Below are positions 1-6,432 of a stretch of 17,125 nt of DNA, in pieces (position 1 is the stretch's first letter; each line of letters starts with the position of its first letter). The notes beneath the pieces were generated by a model. That model saw only the letters and a program-made list of their open reading frames with translations. It did not search any database and was not told the DNA's origin. Origin of the DNA: Mesoaciditoga sp964503355 (GTDB lineage Bacteria > Thermotogota > Thermotogae > Mesoaciditogales > Mesoaciditogaceae); NCBI GenBank assembly GCA_964503355.1, contig CAZCZS010000037.1:1-17125 (forward strand), written 5' to 3'. A program made the position numbers and the translations under genes.

Positions 1-170
1 CTTCCAATGTATATCGTTCCATCTTTTCCTATAGCAGGCGAAGAATAAATCGCACCTTTTGTGTCGAATTTCCATTTTATACTTGGAGTTGATGCGAGTG
101 ATAATTGAAAAGCTATAAAAGTAAAAAGGACGAAAATCGCAAATGAAATTTTTCTATGGTATTCTTTCAT
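1..170 (-). CDS. secreted PQQ-like beta-propeller repeat protein, N-terminal part (runs off the window)
   Basis: A reading frame starts at ATG 170-168 and stays open to the window edge, giving 56 codons. The first ~27 residues form a signal peptide (basic MKEYHRK, then a hydrophobic stretch ending LSLAS). The mature part begins WKFDTKG, then IYSSPAIGKDGTIYIGS, which is the blade signature of PQQ-like/BamB-like beta-propellers (W-x-F-x-T-x-G ... SSPAI-x-x-DGT-IYIGS). The start is supported by an AGGCGGTGA ribosome binding site six bases upstream. The protein probably acts in the periplasm or at the cell envelope. It lies 107 bases after the radical SAM gene on the same strand; a TAGAAT hexamer at 203-208 could be a -10, but I see no convincing -35. 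Family assignment rests on one blade only, so the full architecture is unknown. Confidence 0.82.
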   Translation of the reverse strand, partial: MKEYHRKISFAIFVLFTFIAFQLSLASTPSIKWKFDTKGAIYSSPAIGKDGTIYIG

Positions 171-277
171 ACTTGTCACCGCCTTTTTTTGAAGTTCGAA
201 TAATTCTATCCTTATCCATTTCCTTACTTTTCCAGTAGCGATGTGTAATTAAAAAAGGAAAAACGCTAGAATCCAAC

Positions 278-1639
278 TTATGAAAAATACTTTTTTATCT
301 TTATGAAATCCTCTTCGAGGCTTAGAAGTTCTTCTTTACTTATCTGTCCAAGTGTGTACTTGTGAAGGATTCCTTTGAGAAGTTGTATTTTCTCAATTCC
401 CATGGAACCTTTCCACCAATACGCCATCAAGGAGTTGTTCAAAAGCAATGGATCTACGTTTCCATCTACGAGCTTTTCGTTTAAAGCTACGTTCCAATCG
501 ATTGACCCCGGTATAAGCGTGTATTCGTTTATAACCGGTTTCACATTAGCTTGTATCACACGTTTTATGTCTCTCAATGCCGATTCGAAAGTTTGGCCTG
601 GAAGACCAACTATCAGATAGGCGCCGACTTCTTTTTCAGTAAAACCCGCACTTTTTAAAAGTTCAGCTGCTCTGTAAAAGGCCTCGTTGCTGACTTTTCC
701 TCCGGTTTTCTTTTGAAGTTCCACGTCACTCGTCTCATATCCTATTCTAATCGTTTTGAAATTTTTTTCCTTCAAAAGAAAAGCCGTTTCTTCATCCAAA
801 AGTTTCGCATGTATGCCGTTAGGTAGATGATAATTCACATCGTCCGGTAAATTCCGGAGTATCTCTTTGAAACGTTCCTTCTTAACCAGCAAAGCATCAT
901 CATAAAAGGCTATATCTTTCACACCGCGAGTTCTTAGATTTTCGATTTCCTCCAAAACCGAATCCACATTTCTAATTTTGAATCCTTTTTTCCACGCTAC
1001 ACAGTAAGTACATCTAAAAGGACAACCAAATGTCGTGTGAACGACAGCGGATTTCAAAATCGAATAAAGTGTGTAATCTGGTTTCAAAGTCTCGAACCAA
1101 TTTTTTCCAACGGCATGTTTTACCTTAAATGCTGTAACCTTTTCTATACGATCGTAGATTTCCGGTATTCCATCACCAATTACCACTTCGTCCGCCCCGG
1201 ATTTTTTGGCATGAAAGGGAAGGAGGGTTGGATAATTTCCACCCAAGATTATCGGAGCTTCAAATCTTTGTCTCAGCATCTTTATCGTTTCAAAAACTCC
1301 ACCATACCAATACGTCATCATGGATGTAACGAGGATAACATCGGGTTTGTCTTTCACCAAATCGAAAACTTTTGGTGGAGCTCCATACCTTTTCAAGTAC
1401 CGTGGTATGCCGTACTCTTTCATCAAGCTTTTGAGCGTGAAAGAGTGGAATTTTCCCGTTCCATACGGTCCGTCGTGTTCGTTGTTATTCGGAAGATTCC
1501 TATCCAGCAGATCGAGAAGTTCGACTTCCACATCGGCCTTCTTCAAGGCGGATGCGATGTAAAGCAAGCCCACAGGTTTGAGCCAAAAGTCATAGGCAGA
1601 AACGTCGTGAATGTAAGGATTAACCAAAAGTGCTCTCAC
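278..1639 (-). CDS. radical SAM protein with cobalamin-binding-like N-terminal domain
   Basis: The 453-residue protein has an N-terminal Rossmann-like region (about 1-160) resembling the B12-binding domain found before many radical SAM modules: RALLVNPY, GLLYIASALKKADVEVELLD and the GGNYPTLLP segment near 133-141. The DxHxxG motif that ligates cobalt is not visible. The radical SAM core starts at about 195 with a complete CxxxCxxC [4Fe-4S]/SAM motif, Cys206, Cys210 and Cys213, followed by a FYDD segment and an IRIGYET strand typical of the barrel. The substrate is unknown; possibilities include a methyltransferase-like or other class B enzyme. The gene starts with GTG and overlaps the end of coaX by 20 bases, so it is the last gene of the cofactor operon and is probably translationally coupled. 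The overlap makes a role linked to cofactor metabolism tempting, but this is inference only. Confidence 0.85.
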   Translation of the reverse strand: MRALLVNPYIHDVSAYDFWLKPVGLLYIASALKKADVEVELLDLLDRNLPNNNEHDGPYGTGKFHSFTLKSLMKEYGIPRYLKRYGAPPKVFDLVKDKPDVILVTSMMTYWYGGVFETIKMLRQRFEAPIILGGNYPTLLPFHAKKSGADEVVIGDGIPEIYDRIEKVTAFKVKHAVGKNWFETLKPDYTLYSILKSAVVHTTFGCPFRCTYCVAWKKGFKIRNVDSVLEEIENLRTRGVKDIAFYDDALLVKKERFKEILRNLPDDVNYHLPNGIHAKLLDEETAFLLKEKNFKTIRIGYETSDVELQKKTGGKVSNEAFYRAAELLKSAGFTEKEVGAYLIVGLPGQTFESALRDIKRVIQANVKPVINEYTLIPGSIDWNVALNEKLVDGNVDPLLLNNSLMAYWWKGSMGIEKIQLLKGILHKYTLGQISKEELLSLEEDFIKIKKYFS

Positions 1640-2399
1640 GCTTATTCATCTCTTCGTAATAGAATGCTATTCCCTTCAACGTGAGATCCGGATCGTATCT
1701 TTCTATTCTTTTGGAGATCTTCAAAAAAGTTTTTCCTTGTCCACCCGTGGACACAACTCTGAATTTCTTCGAAAGCTCTTCTTCGTAAGCTTTCACCAAT
1801 CCGTCTATCGCAAACGCTGTTCCCAAAATCACTCCAGATTGAACGTTTGATGACGTGTCTTTACCGATCGCGGAAGGTGGGATTTTTTCTTGAACAACTG
1901 GTAACTTCGCGGCTTTTGAAAAAAGGGCTTTCAAGGAAGTTTGAGGTCCGACGAGAATGGATCCTCCTTCGTATTCGTTTGTGAAGATATCCAACGTTAT
2001 GGCCGTGCCGAAATCGACGATAACGACGTTATTTTGGAACTCTTTCTTCGCGGCGATAACGTTGGCCACCCTGTCAGCTCCCATTTCTTGAGGAGTGGAC
2101 ACGTGCCATTTTATCCAAGTCACGTTTTCACTTTTAACGAAAATGGGGTCTCTTTTTAAATACTTCTTTGTAAAATACACGAATATATCGTTTACAGGCG
2201 GCACTACGGAAGCGATACAAAATCCATCCACTTGATCGAAAGTTCTTGAAACGAATTCCAAGAAATGATTCACATGCACCATCAATTCATCTTCGGTTGA
2301 AATGTGTGCGGTACCAATTCTCCATCTTTCGACGATTTTTTCACCGTTCCACAATCCTAAAACCGTATGCGTGTTACCAACATCAGCCAGCAACAGCAT
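1620..2399 (-). CDS. coaX: type III pantothenate kinase
   Basis: CoaX phosphorylates pantothenate with ATP, the first committed step of CoA synthesis in the cytoplasm. The 259-residue length fits the family. Visible motifs of the type III (acetate/sugar kinase/Hsp70 fold) kinases are DVGNTHT at 6-12 (phosphate loop and catalytic Asp6), EMGADRVAN at 105-113, VDFGTAITLD at 128-137 (second phosphate motif) and GGSILVGP at 145-152. STGGQG near 218 is the C-terminal adenosine-region Gly-rich turn. The ATG at 2399 lies inside the last codons of pdxT (17-base overlap) and is preceded by AAAGGTGG at good spacing. The gene also overlaps the next gene downstream. I see no type I or II PanK in the window. 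Assignment is firm. Confidence 0.96.
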   Translation of the reverse strand: MLLLADVGNTHTVLGLWNGEKIVERWRIGTAHISTEDELMVHVNHFLEFVSRTFDQVDGFCIASVVPPVNDIFVYFTKKYLKRDPIFVKSENVTWIKWHVSTPQEMGADRVANVIAAKKEFQNNVVIVDFGTAITLDIFTNEYEGGSILVGPQTSLKALFSKAAKLPVVQEKIPPSAIGKDTSSNVQSGVILGTAFAIDGLVKAYEEELSKKFRVVSTGGQGKTFLKISKRIERYDPDLTLKGIAFYYEEMNKRESTFG

Positions 2400-2967
2400 C
2401 TTTTACCACCTTTGCAAACAATTCATGAATTCTCGTATCATTCGATATTTCCGGATGAAATGACGATGCGAATACATTTCCCTTTCTCACCATGACGGGA
2501 GAACCATCGTATGTAGCGAGAATTTCCACATCTTTGGCCACTTCGACTATCTTTGGGGCTCGAATGAATATAGCTCTAAATGGTTCTTGACCGATTATGG
2601 GAATGGAAATATCGACTTCAAATGAATCCACTTGCCTTCCATACCCATTTCTGTTAACGGCTATATCCAAAACCTTCAGTGAATCTTGTTCTGGATGAGA
2701 TACTATCTTTTTGGCCAGCAGGATCATTCCAGCGCAGGTTCCGTACACCGGCATTCCTTTTGTTATTCTCGCGTATAGTTCATCAAACAAACCGTTCTTC
2801 TTCAGCAACTTCACCATCGTGGTACTTTCGCCACCGGGAATTATAAGACCATCTATCGAATTCAAATCCTTAAGAGTTTTCACTCTTAACGAAGGAATCC
2901 CTATCTTTTCAAGCATAGCGAGATGTTCTTCTATATCGCCTTGCATTCCTAAAACGCCTATTTTCAT
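2383..2967 (-). CDS. pdxT: pyridoxal 5'-phosphate synthase, glutaminase subunit PdxT
   Basis: PdxT hydrolyses glutamine and channels ammonia to PdxS in the DXP-independent PLP synthase complex. The 194-residue length is typical. The class I glutaminase triad is visible: Cys78 in GTCAGM, and His171 and Glu173 in SFHPE. The oxyanion segment PGGESTTM at 44-51 and the conserved N-terminus MKIGVLGMQGD confirm the start. Unlike the other junctions, no Shine-Dalgarno sequence sits at normal distance from this ATG; the nearest purine-rich stretch (GGGAGAGAGG, 2991-3000) is 23 bases upstream and is separated from it by a hairpin and a five-codon frame. pdxS lies 94 bases upstream, and coaX overlaps the 3' end. 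Confidence 0.97.
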   Translation of the reverse strand: MKIGVLGMQGDIEEHLAMLEKIGIPSLRVKTLKDLNSIDGLIIPGGESTTMVKLLKKNGLFDELYARITKGMPVYGTCAGMILLAKKIVSHPEQDSLKVLDIAVNRNGYGRQVDSFEVDISIPIIGQEPFRAIFIRAPKIVEVAKDVEILATYDGSPVMVRKGNVFASSFHPEISNDTRIHELFAKVVKDAVAG

Positions 2968-2981
2968 AACAAAGCGGCCAT
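2964..2981 (-). other. possible five-codon leader ORF whose stop overlaps the pdxT start
   Basis: ATG at 2981 is followed by four codons and TGA at 2966-2964, encoding M-A-A-L-L. The TGA overlaps the pdxT ATG in the arrangement ATGA, the same overlap used at several other junctions in the window. The purine run GAGAGG at 2991-2996 is 9 bases from this ATG, an ideal distance, whereas it is too far from pdxT. Translation of the mini frame would therefore deliver ribosomes to pdxT by termination-reinitiation. Whether it is translated is inference; so short a frame could be chance. Confidence 0.4.
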
Positions 2982-2992
2982 GAAAAATGGCC
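2976..2992 (-). promoter_or_regulatory. hairpin in the pdxT leader, between ribosome binding site and start
   Basis: GGCCAT (2992-2987 on the minus strand) pairs with ATGGCC (2981-2976) around a five-base loop TTTTC. It lies exactly between the purine-rich GGGAGAGAGG and the pdxT ATG. When folded it would leave only 8 bases between hairpin and ATG, bringing the Shine-Dalgarno sequence to effective normal distance; it would also bury the ATG of the five-codon leader frame. Either reading suggests translational control of pdxT. The stem is only 6 bp. Confidence 0.45.
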
Positions 2993-3020
2993 TCTCTCCC
3001 CTTTCGTTTACATTTTTAAG

Positions 3021-3045
3021 CTCGGGCACACAAAGTATGCCCGAG
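3021..3045 (-). promoter_or_regulatory. strong hairpin just after pdxS (intercistronic; no T tract)
   Basis: CTCGGGCA (3045-3038, minus strand) and TGCCCGAG (3028-3021) form a perfect 8-bp stem that can extend by three inner pairs, one of them a G-U wobble, to a TTT loop. It lies 16 bases after the pdxS stop. The sequence that follows on the minus strand is CTTAAAAATG, without the T run expected of an intrinsic terminator. It is more likely an mRNA-stabilising or processing element, or a weak attenuator, that sets the pdxS:pdxT ratio. Confidence 0.6.
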
Positions 3046-3061
3046 AAATCAAATCAAGAGA

Positions 3062-3940
3062 TTACCATCCTCTTTCTTGCAGCTTCTCACTTAAAGTGGC
3101 TATTTCCTGCCCTTCCATCGCCTGACCAATTCCTTCGCTTATTCTTACCAATTCATCCGGATCGTCGTAATGGAGCACGGCTTGCACTATGGCATTAGCC
3201 ATTTTTGGAGGATTGGAAGATTTGAATATTCCCGAACCCACGAAAACTCCATCGGCACCTAAAAGCATCATCAAAGCGGCATCCGCAGGCGTCGCCACGC
3301 CACCGGCCGCGAAGTTAACAACGGGCAATCTTCCTTTCTCCTTGACAAGTCTAACTAATTCCAATGGAGCTCTCAATTCTTTCGCGAACGCTGAAAGCTC
3401 TTCATCCGCCATGAATTTTAACTTTCTTATCGCGTCCATAACGGTTCTCATATGTTTAACGGCCTCAACTATGTTACCGGTACCGGCTTCGCCCTTTGTT
3501 CTTATCATGGCGGCACCTTCGGATATTCTCCTTAAAGCTTCTCCGAGATCTCTTGCGCCACAAACGAAGGGAACGTTGAAATCGTGTTTGTTTATATGAT
3601 ATTTGTCATCCGCGGGGGTAAGAACTTCGCTTTCATCTATAAAATCAACTCCCAGTGCTTCCAATATGCGTGCTTCCGCGATATGACCGATCCTAACCTT
3701 TGCCATAACCGGTATGGAGACGGCCTCCATTATCTTACGAATGAGTCCCACATCTGCCATTCGAGCCACTCCACCGGCCTTTCTTATATCGGCTGGAACC
3801 CTTTCCAACGCCATGACCGCAACGGCGCCGGCTTCTTCCGCTATTTTAGCCTGCTCCGGAGTCGTAACGTCCATGATCACGCCGTTTTTAAACATATCGG
3901 CAAATCCTTCTTTTACAACCCATGTTCCTTTTTCACCCAT
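3062..3940 (-). CDS. pdxS: pyridoxal 5'-phosphate synthase, synthase subunit PdxS
   Basis: PdxS condenses ribose 5-phosphate, glyceraldehyde 3-phosphate and ammonia (from PdxT) to PLP in a dodecameric cytoplasmic complex. The 292-residue protein can be aligned from end to end with the family and even keeps the Bacillus numbering of the catalytic residues: Asp24 (VIMDVTT), Lys81 (PVMAKVRIGH) and Lys149 (IRTKGEAGTGN). Phosphate-binding glycines are in NFAAGGVATPADAA and VFVGSGIFKS. The ATG at 3940 is preceded by AGGAGGTG with a longer than usual spacer that contains a small palindrome. It lies 40 bases after pncB. Presence of PdxS/PdxT rather than PdxJ/PdxA shows the DXP-independent route. Confidence 0.98.
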   Translation of the reverse strand: MGEKGTWVVKEGFADMFKNGVIMDVTTPEQAKIAEEAGAVAVMALERVPADIRKAGGVARMADVGLIRKIMEAVSIPVMAKVRIGHIAEARILEALGVDFIDESEVLTPADDKYHINKHDFNVPFVCGARDLGEALRRISEGAAMIRTKGEAGTGNIVEAVKHMRTVMDAIRKLKFMADEELSAFAKELRAPLELVRLVKEKGRLPVVNFAAGGVATPADAALMMLLGADGVFVGSGIFKSSNPPKMANAIVQAVLHYDDPDELVRISEGIGQAMEGQEIATLSEKLQERGW

Positions 3941-3941
3941 T

Positions 3942-3952
3942 TGTACAGTACA
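3942..3952. repeat. 11-base palindrome between the pdxS ribosome binding site and start codon
   Basis: TGTAC-A-GTACA is a perfect 5+1+5 inverted repeat that fills the spacer between AGGAGG and the ATG of pdxS. It could be a small operator or an RNA hairpin limiting pdxS translation, but an 11-base palindrome is short enough to be accidental. Confidence 0.3.
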
Positions 3953-3980
3953 CCTCCTAAATTGACCTTACCGTCTGATT

Positions 3981-5264
3981 TCAATATTCAACTTTTTCAA
4001 GCCGCGAAAAGTCCGCTTTTTTCCTCCCCACTTTCGCACACGGCTTTCCGTTGACTTCAACTATATCCGCTGTTATGTCAACCTTATCTTTGAGAAGAGA
4101 GGAGCCAACACCATAAGCGTCCACGGGAACGTTCAATTTTTCAAAGAGAGCTATCTTTTCCGCGTTAAAACCACCAGAGACTATTATCTTCAAATTTTCC
4201 AACCCCATTGAATCGAACTCTTTTCTCGCCTTCCAAACAAGCTCTGGACAAACTCCCAAAGACATTTCACCTATAGGGGTAACGGAGAGGTCCCTTAACG
4301 TTCCAGAAGTGTCAAATCTCACTCCCCATATCTTCTTTTTACCGGAGCCTATTATCTTATTTAGCGGCGCTCCTTCATGGTATTTTTCACCTGTGGCGTA
4401 TTCGTAGAAATCTTTTAGCATTTTCTTGGTAGTTCCTATAACATCGTTTTCCCAATCCACAAGAATTATTCGATTGACGTTTGGACCTATATGTTGATCG
4501 AACTTTATGGCCGCAAGGGATGTGGATCCTCCGTATGCGGCTATCAAAGCGTGTGGAACGGTCCCCGTCGCCTCGGCTCCCCAATAATCGGCGTTCGCGT
4601 CTGTGGAAACGACATCCGCTCCCGATTTAAAAGCCGCGTATCCATCCGTCGCCTGAACCCAATAATGATCGAAACGAGCCGAGAAAAAGAGAATTGGTTT
4701 CCCGTTTGCAACCTCGGTTACCTTTTTCACAGCGGTGGCTGTGGAACTTCCCCTGGCTATAACACCAAGAAGCACGGTTTCCAGATAACCGAAGTACGAA
4801 GGATCGCCTTCTATCGTCATTATAGGTTCCATGTTTTTGGCTTCTTCGCCATCGTACAAAGCCTTAACCTCTATTTCGGAAAATTTGTCCACCCATAATT
4901 TGTTAAGAGATTCACGCAGATCCCATCTTTTACGATTTACCCTCTCTATCTCTTTCCTGTCCATGACGTAAACGGCGTTCTGAAGCTCACGCTCCGCCAC
5001 CAGTAGTTCTTTGAAAAGTTTGTCAGCCTTTTCTTCATCTTTGTAGTAACCTGTACAGAGTTTCAGTATCGCAAGCGCTTCATCTATTCCGACGATCACG
5101 GCATCTTTTCGTGGAAAGAATTGGTAGAGTACCCTTGGATGGTGATCATCTTTTTTTAAAACTTCAACGTATCTCGTGAAGTATTTATCTGAATAGTATC
5201 CGGCCCTTATCCTATCTATCGGTACTTTGAACACTCGCGGATCCAATCTTTGAGCTTTCACCAT
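3981..5264 (-). CDS. pncB: nicotinate phosphoribosyltransferase
   Basis: The enzyme (NAPRTase) joins nicotinate and PRPP, with ATP, to form nicotinate mononucleotide, the salvage entry to NAD. The 427-residue protein shows the family landmarks GTVPHALIAAY (about 234-244), VRFDTSGTLRD (315-325), SGGFNAEKI (363-371, PRPP/phosphate-binding loop) and VDAYGVGSSL (381-390). It resembles the compact archaeal/thermophile-type enzymes. I place the start at ATG 5264 because GGAGGTGA directly precedes it; an in-frame TTG twelve bases earlier lies at the start of that site and is unlikely. The pncA stop (5267) is part of this ribosome binding site, leaving two bases between genes, so pncA and pncB are coupled and encode consecutive steps. 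Confidence 0.95.
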   Translation of the reverse strand: MVKAQRLDPRVFKVPIDRIRAGYYSDKYFTRYVEVLKKDDHHPRVLYQFFPRKDAVIVGIDEALAILKLCTGYYKDEEKADKLFKELLVAERELQNAVYVMDRKEIERVNRKRWDLRESLNKLWVDKFSEIEVKALYDGEEAKNMEPIMTIEGDPSYFGYLETVLLGVIARGSSTATAVKKVTEVANGKPILFFSARFDHYWVQATDGYAAFKSGADVVSTDANADYWGAEATGTVPHALIAAYGGSTSLAAIKFDQHIGPNVNRIILVDWENDVIGTTKKMLKDFYEYATGEKYHEGAPLNKIIGSGKKKIWGVRFDTSGTLRDLSVTPIGEMSLGVCPELVWKARKEFDSMGLENLKIIVSGGFNAEKIALFEKLNVPVDAYGVGSSLLKDKVDITADIVEVNGKPCAKVGRKKADFSRLEKVEY

Positions 5265-5266
5265 CT

Positions 5267-5803
5267 TCACCTCCAACGCTCTATTTTAGCACCCAAGACA
5301 TCTCTCATTTGAGAAAGGGCAAACTCGTGCAATTTTTCATCGTAAGATGATACACCGTTTTCATAAAGAATGACTTCGTAACCTCTATTTCTCAACTCTT
5401 CCACTGTGAAAAGCACACATATGTTGGTTGCCACGCCACATACTTCGATCTTAGTTGGAGAGAGCTCTTTCAATTTTTCGTCCAAATCCGTTCCGTAAAA
5501 AGCGGAAAATTTCCTCTTTTTCACGAAAAAAGCTTTATCGTATCCTTGTACCAGCTCTTTTAATTCGTCAAAAAGTTCAGCACCCCATGTATTTTTCACG
5601 CAGTGAGGAGGAAAGAGCTTGAATTCTTCATCGTCTTTTTCATGCCAGTCTTGAGTGAAAATGATGTTTTCATCTTTTTCAACGTGATTCTTGACACAAT
5701 CCAAAACCACCGGTTTTACATCTTCCGCTTTTTCAAAATACAGAGCCCCACCTTTCGTAACGAAATCGTTTTGCATATCCACGATAACCAGAAGATCAGG
5801 CAT
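5267..5803 (-). CDS. pncA: nicotinamidase (isochorismatase-like hydrolase)
   Basis: PncA deamidates nicotinamide to nicotinate, which PncB next door consumes. The 178-residue protein carries the cysteine-hydrolase triad: Asp9 in VDMQNDF, a lysine in the KKRKFSAF segment (Lys95/96 most likely) and nucleophile Cys129 in CGVATNICV. The metal site of nicotinamidases, absent from many isochorismatase relatives, is visible as Asp52, His54 (TQDWH) and His67 (FPPHC), which argues for true nicotinamidase. Start ATG 5803 overlaps the end of the preceding gene by 8 bases. Length and N-terminus match the family. Confidence 0.95.
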   Translation of the reverse strand: MPDLLVIVDMQNDFVTKGGALYFEKAEDVKPVVLDCVKNHVEKDENIIFTQDWHEKDDEEFKLFPPHCVKNTWGAELFDELKELVQGYDKAFFVKKRKFSAFYGTDLDEKLKELSPTKIEVCGVATNICVLFTVEELRNRGYEVILYENGVSSYDEKLHEFALSQMRDVLGAKIERWR

Positions 5804-6308
5804 ACGTATTCACCAGACTTTCTATATTTTGAAGGATGTTTCCACTTTCCAACATTCTAAGAGCGTTCTCTATTTGGGATATCTTCCTTTGAATTTGCGC
5901 TCTTCTCGCTGGATTTTTAACGTATTTCAACTCACCTTTTAATGTGTTCAAAGAATTCTTCAACCTCGCTTTTATCTCTTGAAATGAAAGCGTTGAAGTT
6001 GAACGTTTCTTTTCTTTCAAGAATTCGCTTTTACCGCGTGGATAATAAATTTCCACCGTTGTCTTTCCGGCAACGGCAGCCAAAAAAGCACCTCTTTTTC
6101 TCATATCCAAAGTTATCGCCGAATATATCACATACCCACCGTTGGCAACGGCCTCGGCTTCAGCACGAACCGCGTTTCCCGTTTCATGGCCCGCCACATG
6201 CGAAATACTGAAAACAGCTGAAGATGGAGTGGCTATTCCCATTTCGCCGGGATCGAGTTTGTAATACAAAATAGGGTTATCAAGACTCATTTTATCGATA
6301 ACGTTCAT
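5796..6308 (-). CDS. conserved protein of unknown function, degenerate HExxH-like segment plus C-terminal coiled coil
   Basis: This 170-residue protein opens the cofactor operon. I do not recognise a characterised family. The N-terminal half contains SHVAGHETGN, then an Ala/Glu-rich helix, GGYVIYSAITLD and AVAGKTTVEIYY. This recalls small clostridial/Thermotogota proteins with an S-H-E-x-x-H/N ... GxxVxY pattern; the second metal-ligand histidine of HExxH is replaced by Asn here, so it is unlikely to be a working zinc peptidase. The C-terminal 70 residues are Lys/Glu/Leu-rich and probably form a coiled coil. No signal peptide or membrane segment. ATG 6308 is preferred over ATG 6314 because the GAGGG at 6318-6322 is 9 bases away from it. 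It overlaps pncA by 8 bases. Confidence 0.75.
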   Translation of the reverse strand: MNVIDKMSLDNPILYYKLDPGEMGIATPSSAVFSISHVAGHETGNAVRAEAEAVANGGYVIYSAITLDMRKRGAFLAAVAGKTTVEIYYPRGKSEFLKEKKRSTSTLSFQEIKARLKNSLNTLKGELKYVKNPARRAQIQRKISQIENALRMLESGNILQNIESLVNTYA

Positions 6309-6325
6309 CCTCATTCACCCTCTTA

Positions 6326-6334
6326 ATTTTACCA
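6326..6334 (-). promoter_or_regulatory. possible extended -10 for the cofactor operon
   Basis: On the minus strand TGGTAAAAT is a TGn-TAAAAT extended -10. A -35 at normal distance is weak (GCTTTA region). A start point about 7 bases downstream would lie within or beside the GAGGG ribosome binding site, giving an unusually short leader, which weakens the call. It is nevertheless the best promoter-like sequence in the divergent spacer for this strand. Confidence 0.3.
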
Positions 6335-6380
6335 CGAATTGTGACTTTAAAGCACGTTAAAAAAGCGTGGAAATGCGATT

Positions 6381-6399
6381 GAAGTATATGATATACTTC
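6381..6399. promoter_or_regulatory. 19-base palindromic operator candidate upstream of gabT
   Basis: GAAGTATA-TGA-TATACTTC is a perfect 8-bp inverted repeat with a three-base centre, 33 bases before the gabT start and about 50 bases before the divergent operon's promoter candidate. It also contains -10-like hexamers in both directions (TATGAT, TATACT). A dimeric regulator bound here could control gabT alone or both divergent units. The regulator is not identifiable from the window. Confidence 0.5.
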
Positions 6400-6432
6400 G
6401 AATAAGTGTTAACGATAAAGGAGGGAGCGTCA

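Noticed and set aside
1037..1684. 215-codon plus-strand frame opposite the radical SAM gene and coaX
   Set aside because: Antisense shadow of two well-supported genes; composition is not protein-like and no ribosome binding site precedes it.
3189..3599. 136-codon plus-strand frame opposite pdxS
   Set aside because: Shadow of pdxS, which is certain from its catalytic residues.
4491..4898. 135-codon plus-strand frame opposite pncB
   Set aside because: Shadow of pncB with no motif or ribosome binding site.
6406..6432. Upstream GTG start for the aminotransferase
   Set aside because: The AGGAGG used by GTG 6433 lies inside this extension and nothing precedes 6406.
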